64,000 nt of DNA. Origin: Agaricus subrufescens. Taxonomy: Eukaryota > Basidiomycota > Agaricomycetes > Agaricales > Agaricaceae. Below the pieces are notes generated by a model that saw only the letters and a program-made list of their open reading frames with translations, ran no database searches and was not told the DNA's origin. The stretch covers positions 5,828,001-5,892,000 of the forward strand of contig CM057057.1 of assembly GCA_029945375.1 (NCBI GenBank), written 5' to 3'. Position numbers and translations under genes: made by a program. Shown here piece by piece: positions 10,171 to 21,159 of this stretch. Positions within the stretch are counted from its first letter, which is position 1, and each line of letters opens with the position of its first letter.

Positions 10171-12521
10171 ATGTCCAGCAGCAGACGGCTCGGCCAGCCA
10201 GTCATCACCTTTGGTTCAGACACAGTTTTCCTTGACTTTCCTCGTACGGATGGAGATGCTTCGAGATGGTCTACAAACACTACTCGCATTGTCGATGCAG
10301 ACGGACAAGTCAACTTTATGGAGCCGCTCGACGCCAACGAGAGTGGCCAGGCCAAGAAATGGAGGAGCGCTGTTGGTAAGGCCATCGCAACCAAGTTGGA
10401 AATGCAGAGTGATTGTAAGCGTGTACCTTATTTTGCCTGGTCGTATGCCTCTCACCGATCACAGCAAACAAATATGTTCTGCGCGATTGGCCTTCTGGCT
10501 ATCGACTGTTCGACCACCACAAAGGACCGGTGAGCAATCCACGTCATGATCTCTACCTGTTTGGTGAGTGAAACGCGCTTTATTCTGTGTTCGGCTTTGT
10601 TCGAGCTTCTTCTGCAGGATGTATACGGTCCAGAAAGTATCGCTCTATCAACGAATTCATACCTCACGCTATTTGGCTTTTCTCTGACTCGACGTTGAAT
10701 TACGACAACTGCGAGTGCAAGTACTGCTCAAAGCAACCCCAAAAGGGTATCACGGCTAGTATGGGAGACATTCTCGGCACACCGTCTTCTGCTTCACCCA
10801 CACCCCGAGTACGGCGAGAAAAGCGCGCGACAAATCCAGACTTAGCCGTCCCTATGCCACTGTACAAAAGCCTCTCCAGCCCGCAAAACCTTTGAAACCT
10901 TCATCGTATATTCGGGACAGTCCTGCCATTCTAGCTCAACGGAATTCTGATTCGCGTGCCGTCTTCTCACGAAGCAGCATGAAATTAAAGCGATGGTACC
11001 GCGATGGGGAAATTGTGTGGTGCGAACTACGAACAAAAATACCTGGACCTGCTGGGGAAAAAGGTGCCATCGAATTCTGGCCAGGCCTCGTTCAGGAATA
11101 CAAAGTCAAGCCGAAAACTATCCCACGCGAAGTTAAACATACCTCCCCTGGCTCGAATGCGAACTCTTCTCAGCCTATTCCTGGACCGTCGACGGATGGT
11201 ATTCTATCTGAGGAAGGCCGTGGGCCTATCTTTGTGAAGGAGGATCAAACGCCGTTCCAGGTTGAACAATCAACACTCTATCTCGTTGAACTCTTTGCTG
11301 TCAACAAATCCAAGCGTCTATACGATAATCAAGTCATACCATATCAAGCATACATACCCTCTGACGATCTCATCTGCTCGCTGCAAGCCGTTACACCAGA
11401 ACATCTCAACTTCGATAAGGACTTTGTCGCGAATTTCAATCCCTACCCTGATGACAACCCTCCCCCATTCCATGAAGCTGCAGGTCCTTATGCTGTCGCT
11501 CTTCAGATTGCTTCAAACACTTCCCAATTCTTTTCTGTGACTGATGAATGGGAATTCTCGTATACTATCCCATCACCGTCGCCAACACCGCTACCGCCAC
11601 CACCACCCCCCTCTTCACATGCTACATCGCAAACAGATACCTCACTTCATGCTATCATCAACGCCGCCGGTCGTTTGAACTCTGCGTTTATAGCAGCAAC
11701 CAATACCTCATCTCAGACTTATGCGAATCTCGCAGGTAGTCAACCAGCCATGTCACAACCAGAACTGATACGACTCAAAGAGCATATATTGGGCCCACAA
11801 CCCGGACCTTCGTCGTCGGGAACCTACACACAAATGCGTTTCTAATGGTTGTGGTGGGGACCTGAACGGATCTGGGTTGATGATTTTGTACGATTGAAGG
11901 TCCATAGACGCGCTCTTGCATCACATGGTACGGATGATATCTCCTCCTGCTGGACCCAGCAAGTCGGCTCGAGAGGCGTATAAACCTACAGGGCAAGATG
12001 TTTCTGACATTGGTGCGGGTACTAGAGGTGTTTTTATGCGTGTCGATTCGTTGTTTGCTGTGGAATTTGTGCGCGAGGGGAAGAAGAGAAAGGAGTGTCG
12101 GATGGGTGGACCTCTATTTGAGTTGGTGGATGAGGATTGGGATGAGAAGGAAGACGAGAAGGTTCAGCAACATGGAATGTCTTCTTTTGCGACGTTAAAC
12201 ACCGACAATACCGCCTCTGATAACACCATTAATGCCAACGCCACCACCTCTACTAACGGCAACAACAACGGAGTTTCCACGAAACGCATAAAACCAACCT
12301 CCAGCGGCTTACCTCCCACCACAACCTCCAATCGGGTAAAGATTCCGCCCAATTCTTACACATGGTAACGAAGCAGTGGTTTCTCTATCTCTGCTCTCCG
12401 GAAGATATTACCCAGGCCTACTTATGCATCCACTTTTATCTCGCGAGTTAAAGCGTGCAGCGGAGGTACCTCTGGATGAAGGTGGAATTCTAAAGTATGG
12501 CCATATACGGATAGGTGATAG
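10171..12521 (+). pseudogene. Clr2-like heterochromatin silencing protein, 5' part (interrupted gene)
   Basis: Clr2 is a subunit of the SHREC-type transcriptional silencing complex of fungi. Exon 1 starts MSSSRRLGQPVITFGSD. Introns follow at the GTAAGC near 10413 and at the GTGAGT near 10564. Exon 2 carries YVLRDWPSGYRLFDHHKGP and PRHDLYLFG (Clr2 N-terminal domain). Exon 3 carries RYRSINEFIPHAIWLFSD-like YRSINEFIPHAIWLF and CECKYCSKQP. The second domain has MKLKRWYRDGEIVWCEL and IEFWPGLVQEY, then LWWGPERIWVDDFVRLK, GAGTRGVFMRVDSLF and LLSGRYYPGLLMHP. Lesions: a frame change near 10830-10890, a TAA at 11843, a shift near 11910 and another near 12360. The frame then runs into the terminal inverted repeat at 12522. 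The missing C-terminus (RHIWALDGLNRGFHCSVDP) resumes at 41462. The gene was cut by the 28.9-kb insertion and is dead. Confidence 0.8.
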
Positions 12522-12650
12522 TTGAATGACGCATGAGGCTCACACGCGGGGTGGTCACAACTGCATACGCGGGGTCGTGTGTCTATTTCTCACGGTGCCT
12601 ATAAAGGGAAACTTGGCTATTGGATGTAGGACAGTACTATTGTACTTGTT
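12522..12650 (+). repeat. Left terminal inverted repeat of the KDZ element
   Basis: Begins TTGAATGACGCATGAGGCTC. It contains two copies of ACGCGGGGT 23 bp apart (12544 and 12567) that could be transposase-binding sites. It matches the complement of 41333-41461 almost perfectly. Confidence 0.88.
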
Positions 12651-12715
12651 ATGTTTTTATAGATATGGATGAACATTCATATTGAGTGAAGAGTATGATG
12701 GTACTGTCCTCTTCA

Positions 12716-13947
12716 GAGAGTGTAGAGTACAGGTATACTCTTCCCAGCAGAGGAGAGTGCAGAGTACGGTAGTATTCTCACTGACAGAGAGTGCAGAGTA
12801 TGGTGGTACTCTCACCACCTGAGAGTGCAACAGAGAGTACAGAGTACAGGGAGAGGGCAGAGTATGGCGGTACTCTCACCACTGGAGAGTGCAGAGTACG
12901 GTGGTACTCTCACCACTGGAGAGTGCAGAGTACGGTGGTACTCTCACCACCTGAGAGTGCAGAGTACAGCGGTACTCTCACCACCCGAGAGTGCAGAGTA
13001 CGGCAGTACCCTCACCACCTGAGAGTGCAGAGTATGGTGGTACTCTCACCACCTGAGAGTGCAACAGAGAGTACAGAGTACAGGGAGAGGGCAGAGTATG
13101 GCGGTACTCTCACCACCCGAGAGTGCAGAGTACGGCGGTACTCTCACCACCTGAGAGTGCAGAGTACGGCGGTACTCTCACCACCTGAGAGTGCAGAGTA
13201 CGGCGGTACTCTCACCACCGGAGAGTGCAGAGTATGGCGGTACTCTCACCACCGGAGAGTGCAGAGTAGGGCGGTACTCTCACCACCCGAGAGTGCAGAG
13301 TAGGGCGGTACTCTCACCACCCGAGAGTGCAGAGTACAGCGGTACTCTCCCCACCCAAGAGTGCAGAGTACGGCGGTACTCTCACCACCGGAGAGTGCAG
13401 AGTACAGCGGTACTCTCACCACCCGAGAGTGCAGAGTACGGCGGTACTCTCACCACCCGAGAGTGCAGAGTACAGCGGTACTCTCCCCACCAGAGAGTGC
13501 AGAGTATGGCAGTACTCTCACCACCTGAGAGTGCAGAGTACAGTGGTACTCTCACCAACATACAGTACAGAGTACAGCAGTACGGCGGTACTCTCACCAC
13601 CTGAGAGTGCAGAGTACGGCGGTACTCTCACCACCGGAGAGTGCAGAGTATGGCTCTCACCACGGCGGAGTGCAGAGTACAGCAGTACTCTCACCACCCG
13701 AGAGTGCAGTGCAGTACGGCGGTACTCTCCCACCCAAGAGTGCGGTAGAGTACAGCGGTACTCTCCCCACCAGAGAGTGCAGAGTATGGCAGTACTCTCA
13801 CCACATACAGTACAGAGTACAGCAGTACTCTCACCAACATACAGTACAGAGTACAGCAGTACTCTCACCAACACACAGTGCAGAGTACAGCAGTACTCTC
13901 ACCAACACACAGTGCAGAGTACAGCAGCACTCTCACCAACACAAAGT
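12716..13947 (+). repeat. 34-bp minisatellite array, left (about 36 units)
   Basis: The unit is GAGAGTGCAGAGTACGGCGG followed by TACTCTCACCACCT (34 bp). Each unit contains the inverted repeat AGAGTAC-NNNN-GTACTCT, a 7-bp stem with a 4-base loop. Variation is mainly C/T and A/G at the loop and at the CC-A/C-CT end. The last units (from about 13795) drift to CAACATACAG/CAACACACAG forms. All three plus-strand frames are open through much of the array, because 34 is not divisible by three and the unit has no stop; I do not regard these as genes. Confidence 0.92.
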
Positions 13948-14238
13948 GGTGGACATCACAAGTATTGTCATACTGGTAACTGTTATGCATTAAGCAAAAC
14001 ATATATAAGCTTATTAGGTATCAAGCCAAATGCTTGCCAAAAAAATCATTCTTTTGACAAAAAACATACACCGAGGCTATCTCTTATATACTCTACTTAC
14101 ACATCACAAACTAGTACTTAGCAGGTACAAGTAAAAAAACATCAGCACGTATCATAAGATTAGGAGACGAATAAACATACCCGGACTCGAAATTGGCTCG
14201 GGCTTTAGATCTTCGAAAGAGGTAACAATAACGAACCC

Positions 14239-15122
14239 TCAGATCCACTCAGGCCTCCCCTCCTCCTCCTCCAACACCGGAAAATCGTCGTCAAGCATCA
14301 TCACTTCTCCAACAAGTTCGAAATAGCGGCGCGCACAGAAATTGGCCACTTTTCTCATCACCCGCGCTTCCTTCCTCGCCTCCTCCTCCAAATCAGAAGA
14401 GCCAGTAAACATGTCCTCAACTGTATATCCAAACTTTGACTTCAAAAATTGCAGGATAAACAAAATCTCATGAGGATGGAACGCCCACCGCTTATGCAAA
14501 CCCTCAACAACCAGTTGACCATTGATCCAACTCCTAGCCTTCCATATCTTCCACATTACAAAACTAGCCAGAGCGACCTTCTCGTGGCAACCGCAATGGA
14601 AGTGGTTAGGCTCGCGACGAATGTCTGTAGTTGGGTTAGGGTTCTGATTTCGTGGTAAAGGGGTCCCGCAAATTTGAACCGGCCCCTCAAGGTTGTCAAT
14701 CTCTCCAACGATCCTCCGGTTCAACTTGACATGTGGGATACAGAGCAAATTATGGCTGTGGTTCATCAGCAACTCGAGAGCGAGGTGATAGTCGGAGGTG
14801 GCTATGTCGGCAAGGTACTCGGGATCTTTATGGACCAACTCAATACCGAGAGGGGGCTTCGGATGCTCATCCTCAGACTTTGCATTCAGCCAATCCTTGG
14901 CAAATTGCCTGTGACTTGCTAATTTCGAGTCAGTAAAAGATAGGGTGATTTTATTAATTCTCGCAGTACCTTCCTTATCGGCCCATCGCTCCCGTTGCTT
15001 TGCCAATATAGTCTCGGCACGGGTGGCCTTGGCAATGGAGTGGTCGGAAGGCCTGTAATCTAAAAACAAATTATCAGCAAATTGATTACCGTAGTATATT
15101 AACCAATAGCTCACCTTCCTTC
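14239..15122 (-). pseudogene. Cargo gene 1, 3' part (cut by the gypsy element)
   Basis: Unknown protein. The open part reads from the gypsy target site at 15122 leftwards to a stop at 14239. It begins with SEKE, an intron (GTGAGC near 15113 to TTTTTAG near 15064), then DYRPSDHSIAKATRAETILA, a probable second intron ending near 14930, then ASHRQFAKDWLNAKSED. Later parts contain FHCGCHEKVALASFVMWKIW, a His/Cys cluster that could bind metal, and a long acidic C-terminus ending EEEEGRPEWI. The upstream exons lie on the far side of the gypsy element (29451-30870), and joining at the TCGC duplication keeps the reading frame (ETDM then SEKE). I do not recognise the family. Its place inside the KDZ terminal repeats makes it transposon cargo. 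Confidence 0.6.
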
Positions 15123-15126
15123 TCGC
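15123..15126. other. Target-site duplication of the gypsy element (left)
   Basis: TCGC precedes the left LTR and is repeated at 29447-29450 after the right LTR. Removing the element plus one copy rejoins the split reading frame of cargo gene 1, which confirms the boundaries. Confidence 0.88.
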
Positions 15127-16476
15127 TGTAGAGGTAGTAAATGAAACGTTAAGGGTGTAGCTAGTTTAATAAACACACCACACTTCACTAACTAGTACTC
15201 GTAAATGCAAGTTCGTGGGGAGATATTCAAGAGAAAAGGTTATTTCGAAGTTAAAGTTAATAAAGAAGGAATTCCAAATAAAAGGATCCTCAAACTTGTT
15301 CTAGCTACGAACGGGCCGAAGGGCTATGTGATCTTTGAACTCTAGCTACTGCGTTGTAGCCAGGCTAAGTCGCACCAATGACGTTTAATGAGGAGCTGCG
15401 ATGATCTAACTCGCCAGTTATCCACCGACTCCGCAATTACAACTCAAGCTAGCACCGACTTACACCTCTGCTGGATATAAGCGTGTGATGATAGTCTAGC
15501 TAGTCTCTTAAACTATCATATCACTGGCAACTTGGTGAATTCTCTGAACGGGTAATTCTCTGGGTGTCCGACTGCTGAACTAGTCTGAGTTTTTCTAGAA
15601 GCTCTCTTGCAAGCTAGTTGTTATTCACTTATTAGATCGCTACTTTACAAATCACGATCCTCAAAGCTAGACGTGGGCAGGAGATTGCTTGCCTTTCTTG
15701 ACGCTAGCTAGAGGGTTTTTATATTCACATTATGCGTACAAATATTAACAAAGTAGTTCTACTATTACTAAGGGTATCATATGGACTGGGCTGAGGGTAT
15801 GGATAGATCTATCCGCACCAATAATCATGGTTGGAGCAGGTGCTGCCTGACGTCACTTAGCACCTTACCCCTTCCAATCTAACAATGGTAGCTAGTCTTC
15901 ATTGTGCTACCCCTGGCATCCACATGGGTACATTGTCAGGTTTCAGAATGCGAAGGCCACTTGGCTGAACGTTCTACCTGTTCAGATTCATTATCAATAT
16001 GTGATGAGAATCCTAATCGGTGATATGTCCGGCTAGCTAGTGGGTCCACGATAATCTGATGGGATTTCAGCTCGCTAGTTTGCGTGATAGCCGTTCCCTG
16101 TCCGAGCCGATGTCTTCTGCGGGTCAACTGCTTCGAATAGTATATCTCTGGAGGAGTGATCTGTAGTTTAGCTAAGCATAAATCGACGTTTCGTCTAGGT
16201 AGCTAGAGCGTCACGTCGTATTTCGGCCTAACTAGTTGTCACCACCAGATCTAATGCCTCTACTCGGATCATTCCTGGTAGCTAGTGACTATATTTGCCT
16301 TACACGGTACAGTTTTCCCGTATAAGAGTCAAGGCGGATTTATTAGACTACGAGATATACTATTGAGGTGTCGAGAGATGGTTAGGTTCTGACCCTGCAC
16401 CTTGGCTAGTGGGTGTTATACCCTTGTAAATACTAGCTAGTACATTTCTACGCATAAAACGGCGCGGGCCGTATCA
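15127..16476 (-). repeat. 3' LTR of the gypsy element (left side)
   Basis: 1350 bp, direct repeat of 28097-29446. It is unusually rich in the tetranucleotide CTAG: I count 24 occurrences, against about five expected by chance. These are often arranged as GCTAGCTAG or ACTAGCTAG. Confidence 0.92.
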
Positions 16477-16489
16477 TCTCCCCCTCACT
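16477..16489 (-). other. Polypurine tract of the gypsy element
   Basis: On the element strand AGTGAGGGGGAGA directly precedes the 3' LTR, the expected plus-strand priming site. Confidence 0.8.
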
Positions 16490-17091
16490 ATAAGCTGACT
16501 GTCCCCAGTCATCGAACTGCTGGATATTTCTGAGTTTATCGGGGCTGTTGCCATGCTTCTGGTATACTGACTTGTGCCTACGCGAATCCCTCGAGTGCTT
16601 TTAGCCACACGTGTTGCTGATGTTTTAGGAACTAGCGGTCTGCCTGTCATTTTAACTACGGGGTGCGGAATATTGGGTACACGTGGCGAGTATTTTTAGA
16701 TCTCGGACCTCGGGGTTAACTAGTTAGTTCCCGGGTTGGCGGATCCTCCATCGCTTGATCGGACTCGCTATCTCCGCTTCTATTTTTATACCTTATCCTC
16801 CGTTCCTCGATAGCTACTGATTCTTCTGTCTTTTTACTGTCTAGCTCACTTGTGTAGAGACAGAAACATCGCTGTAACTGGTATGGATGGACAAAACAGC
16901 TCGTCCGTGCTTTTTGTCTCGTCCGATTTTAATCGTGTTCCTGCGATGGCATAGGATTAGGTAGGTGGCGTTGCTTTATTAGGTACGGCGGTTACGGGCT
17001 CGGCCAACTACCAACTCGGCCGGGAACGCCTTATATAAACGTTTCCTTGGCTTGGTAGCGTGTCCTTTGTTTCTTGCCTCCTGCTTCTACG
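16490..17091. other. Leader and promoter region of antisense gene 1
   Basis: 600 bp without a convincing gene between the purine tract and the start codon at 17092. It probably holds the promoter of the plus-strand gene. TATATAAAC at 17032-17040 is a possible TATA box about 55 bp upstream of the ATG. Confidence 0.45.
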
Positions 17092-18878
17092 ATGCCTGCT
17101 GCTAAACCCAAGCCTCGCAAGTCTACTGTCGCCTCGAAGCCTCAAACTGCTCCCAAATCTAAGTCTCGGCCCCATATCAAACAGGAAAAGGTCGCCGCTT
17201 CTTCTGCTACTACATCTGCCCCTCCGTCGGCGGCGCTTGTGGCTTTGAAGGCCTCTTTGACTGCAAAGACTGCTGCTCGCGTACTCGCACAAGCTCGCGC
17301 TGAGGAGACTGCCCTCGCCGAGAAACTGGCGAAGTTGCAAGCCGCTGAACCGGACCCTCTTCCCGTTGTTGAGGTAGAGGACCCCATTGCTTCTGATCCG
17401 TGAGTCGATCCTTAGGATGATACTAACTAGGGATGCTATTGATTGTTCGGTGTCTAGCGAGGATTCCGCCGATGAAACTGCCGAAGGAAGCGTTGACGAA
17501 TTGGCTAACGATTCTGCTGAGCGCCCAGCCCGCGGCCAGAAGCGCCCTCGTTCTGTTTCGCCTGAGGTGGTTTCCGCCAAAGCTCCTCGCACCTCTGCGC
17601 GTCAGTCTGCTGCCGCTTCCAAAATCAAAGCTACTCCTCCCGCTTCCACGTCCAAAACAACCCTCCCTGCCAAAACGAAAGCTCCGAAGGCGGACCCTAT
17701 CGAGCGTCGCAAAGGCGCCTTGCTTACTATCACTGAGAAGGCCAAATTCGATAAGAAACACCCCCCCCCGGTTCGTGGCAGTGGTATGTTTTGAAGACTT
17801 CCGTTTCTTTTTAAACTAGTTTCGCTGATCTGCTCTTTTACAGGCTTACGTCGTAGCGACGACTTAGTACGGGACTATGGTATTGTTGCTGGCACCCCCA
17901 TCCTTGATCATACGGCTAGCCTCTTCACTATGGCTTCTGATATCTGCTCTCGTGCGGTCCCGGATGGCGGTTGTATCTCTTGTTTGTTGAATTTCAACAT
18001 CTGTGATCATTCTTACGATACTCTTTCTGGTGAGACTCGGGCAGCGACGGCGGACGTGCGTGACGAACTCAGCGCTGCTATAGCTGGTGCTGCATGTTTA
18101 ACTTGTCGCGCTAAAGGCCGTTCCCATTGCTCCCACAATAAGCCTGCGCCTGTGGTCCAATTCTTGGCCGAGGCCCTCCGTTCTCATGGTCTCTCTAGCG
18201 AGTCCTGTACGTCTTTTCTCTTTGGTCTTTTTCTGTACTGATTTTGTCGGTTTTACTTCTTTTCTAGCTCTTCGTGTTGCCGCGCGCAATCTTAGCGTTG
18301 GTTACACTCAATTGACGATGCAACAGAAGCTTCTGTCATTGTCCCAAGCTCGTCTTCTGTCTGATTGTGCCTGTCACGCCGCGGAGATTTTGCAAGCTCG
18401 AGCAGTGCATGCCCACGATCCCGATTATTTCGTCAACGCCCATCTCGTCAAGGATCGTTCGCAACTCGATACGCTTTTCGAGATTTGTGAACAATTCTTT
18501 CCGTCCCCTGGCGCCCCCGAAGCTTCTCATGAAGCCGCTCTTCGTCTCTATCAGGCTTACGGCGACATGATGAACTTTATTCATGAGACCGACGACTTGC
18601 ACCGTGGCGGTCATTACTGGAGTAACCTCCCGGAGAGGCCCCCCCTTCATGCTAGTTTTTCAACTCGTAATACGATGGCTCAGGAGATGCACTTTCGCCA
18701 GCCAACTGAGGCTTCTGAAGATTCTGTCAATGACGAACTTGCTGGAGAGGAGGCCGCCGATGAAGATGCTTCTGAAGAGGAGGTGGCCGCTGAGGCCGTC
18801 GTCCCCATTACCTCCTCTTCTCGCTCCTCGCCGTCCAAAGGCAAAGGCAAGGCTGTGGTGGACGAGTCTGCCGTTTGA
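17092..18878 (+). CDS. Gypsy antisense gene 1: basic, Cys-rich protein of unknown function
   Basis: Four exons read cleanly: 17092 to about 17400, a short intron ending CTAG at 17457, an exon to about 17784, an intron of about 60 bp ending TTTTACAG, an exon 17844-18207, an intron ending TTTTCTAG, and a last exon to the TGA at 18878. The N-terminus (MPAAKPKPRKSTVASKPQ) is Lys/Pro/Ala-rich and likely nuclear. An acidic Ser-rich stretch and a second basic segment follow. The middle has a Cys/His cluster (CISCLLNFNICDH, then CLTCRAKGRSHCSH) compatible with zinc binding. The C-terminus is a helical domain ending in an acidic, Ser-rich tail. It runs opposite to the retrotransposon's own genes, which lets it keep introns through an RNA intermediate. 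Family not recognised; GC-rich codon use and consistent introns argue for a real gene. Confidence 0.62.
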
Positions 18879-19585
18879 TCGTCGTCTGCTGGTGGGGTCT
18901 CCATTTCTGCCACGGTTTCATTTTATTTTTCTGTCTTATCTTGCTGTTGTCTTGTTTTGAATCTGTACTTAACTCGGGTATCCACTCCCATCTCTGTCGT
19001 AGTTAAAGTACTGAATTCAAATTTCTGTTGTTCCGTTCCTAGCTTGTGCTTCCGCAAACAGCTAGCTGGTGCCCTAATCGGATTCTTGATCCGTAACTAC
19101 AACTTATCTCCTTCTGGTGGCAATTATTTCATCGCGTCACACCTTTGAGATTTCGCTCTGTTATTTGAAATTGGGCTATCTGTAATCCGATCGCTCCTCT
19201 TTTTAGAGTAGATCGGAAGCCGATCTCTTCCCAGCATTAGGCTGGTTGCTTTTCTGTCTTTTTGCGAGGTAAAGGTCTTGTATATTCCCTTGCTGCTTAT
19301 GTAGTTTGGCTTTCGGCCTGGCCTGAAAAAACCTACGGAGGTTCTCTTTTACCCCTCCCCCCCACTATATGTTTAAGACGCCCTCGTCGAACACTTAGTG
19401 CATAAGTTGCCTTTGTGACACCAGCTAGCACGTCCTTTACAAGTGTGCAGGTCTAAGCGAATGCCGCTTACATTTTTCCGAACTACCAAGTTACGTGCTC
19501 TGGAGCATGTGGTCGGTAGGTACCCGAGAAGTGAACAAGTCCCCCTACCCATGCTTTATTATCGCTCACTAGCTAGCAGGATGCC
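18879..19585. other. Spacer between the two antisense genes
   Basis: No gene is visible. It holds the 3' end of antisense gene 1 and the presumed promoter of antisense gene 2. CTAG motifs recur (for example AGCTAGCTGG at 19060 and TAGCTAGCAGG at 19570). Confidence 0.5.
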
Positions 19586-21034
19586 ATGGGTCGAGTTCGC
19601 TTCGTATCTGATTTTGCTGGTCGAGGCGGCTATAAAAGAGGCCCTCCTCGGTTTATTTTCAGACATCGAACCGCCTACCCTACCCTCGATTCGCCCTACA
19701 TGTCTTCGACCCCTTCCAATGCCCCTACTGGCCCTTCTGGCGGTTTACGTCCCGATACGCAACTAGCTAAGACCGAGTTGGAAGATAATGTCACTAATTA
19801 TCACCATCGCGTCAATCGCTACGAGTCGAAACAAACCACTCGAGGTTCTGTAGGCAATGCCTTGTCCCTGGTGCCTGATTCTGCTGTGCGTTGTGGCTAG
19901 CTTGTCCTATTTTAGTTTTATCTAACGATGCCATACAGACTGCCTTGCTACAGCAGCTCAAGTCCGATCCCGCAGCCGTTGACAAGCCCGAGATATTCAA
20001 ATTGCTGGGCCGTACTAAACGCTGTTTCGACCACTGGCAGGACAATTTCGAAAAGGATTACAAGTATCCCACTGTATACTCCAGGCTAGTTGAGATCCTG
20101 GAACAGAAGATTCGTACCAAGGGTCCCTCGTCCGGCAACGCCACCCCTGCATCCAATATCAGCACTAAAGGTTCCTCGGCTGGGTCTGAGGCGTCTAACG
20201 TCCCTCCTTCTAAAAAGGTAAACCTCTAGCTACTTGCTCTATTAGGTGCTGATGAGGATTCAGCGTCGTTATGCTAAGACTATTAAGTCCTCTGCCACTG
20301 TCGAGAGTAGCGATAGCGGTAGCGAAGAGGAGGTCGTTGTCGTCCCTCCTCATAATGCTCCTAAGCTCCCTGCTACATCTAACGTAAGCTGATCTTCTTC
20401 TTGTTTCTTAACTAGTGGTTAATATCGCCCCTAGGCCATGGAGATCGACGATGATGGGTCTATTCCTTCTCTCGTCCCCACTGCCCCAGGTAGTGAAGCC
20501 TCTTCCGCCAGAACTCGAAGCAACTCTTGTTCTGCTGCGGTGCGTGCAACTAACTACTTCTGATATCGCACCCATTCCTGATTAGTCCTCTCTATCTGGT
20601 CGTTTCAGGGGCCATCTCCTATTCGTCCCCAGACGGTGCGTATTCCTTATGCCACTGTGCCCGGCTTGGATACTAGTAGCTGGACTTACAAACGCGCTGT
20701 ACAGCTCCTTACTGGTATGGGTACTGCGGCATCCATAACTGCCCCGTTACATTCTGGTGCGGTATCTGCTACTAGCTAGTTTATGATCTGTACTGATGCA
20801 TATCTATTAGGCAAAGGCCTTCTTAGTGTTGTACAAGGACTTGCAGCTTCCGCCCTCGAGGTCGACCATGCCGCCCTCAAGACCTCATCCAAGCACAACT
20901 TGGAGGCTAGATACTTGGTCACTAATGGCCAATTAGTTTCGGCTGCTCAGGACTTGGAAGTTTCTGTACGCCGTTACGAGTTCCTCGCACAACAACAAGA
21001 TACTTTGACGGGTATGCTTAACAAGGGCACCTAA
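19586..21034 (+). CDS. Gypsy antisense gene 2: unknown protein with C-terminal coiled-coil-like region
   Basis: A multi-exon plus-strand gene. Exon 1 starts MGRVRFVSDFAGRGGYKRGP (a second ATG five bases upstream is in another frame) and ends at the GTGCGT near 19886. The next exon starts TALLQQLKSDPAAVDKPEIF and contains CFDHWQDNFEKDYKYPTVYS. Further short introns (GTAAAC near 20218, GTAAGC near 20383, GTGCGT near 20540, GTATGG near 20716) lead through an acidic SSDSGSEEEVVVV linker and a Ser-rich region. The final exon, VVQGLAASALEVDHAALKTS to MLNKGT, is predicted to be helical. No enzyme motif is recognised. The architecture (helical domain, disordered acidic linker, helical tail) could suit a structural or DNA-associated role, but this is a guess. 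Confidence 0.58.
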
Positions 21035-21159
21035 CTAGCTAGCCTAGCCCCTGTCCCTTTTCAAGGTTACTGTAGTAGTTCTGTACTTCTGAGACCGTCC
21101 TGTCCTTTCCGTTGAAGATCGTGTCCTAGCTAGTGTTTGTTTCGCAATCTAGCTTTTTG

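Noticed and set aside
12716..13947. CRISPR-like array (34-bp repeats)
   Set aside because: The units are contiguous with no unique spacers, the same array occurs inverted at the other transposon end, and the genome is eukaryotic. It is a minisatellite.
17008..17761. Minus-strand frames over antisense gene 1 as genuine retrotransposon ORFs
   Set aside because: They are Arg/Ser-rich shadows of the plus-strand coding exons. The plus strand shows a consistent start, introns and domain-like regions.
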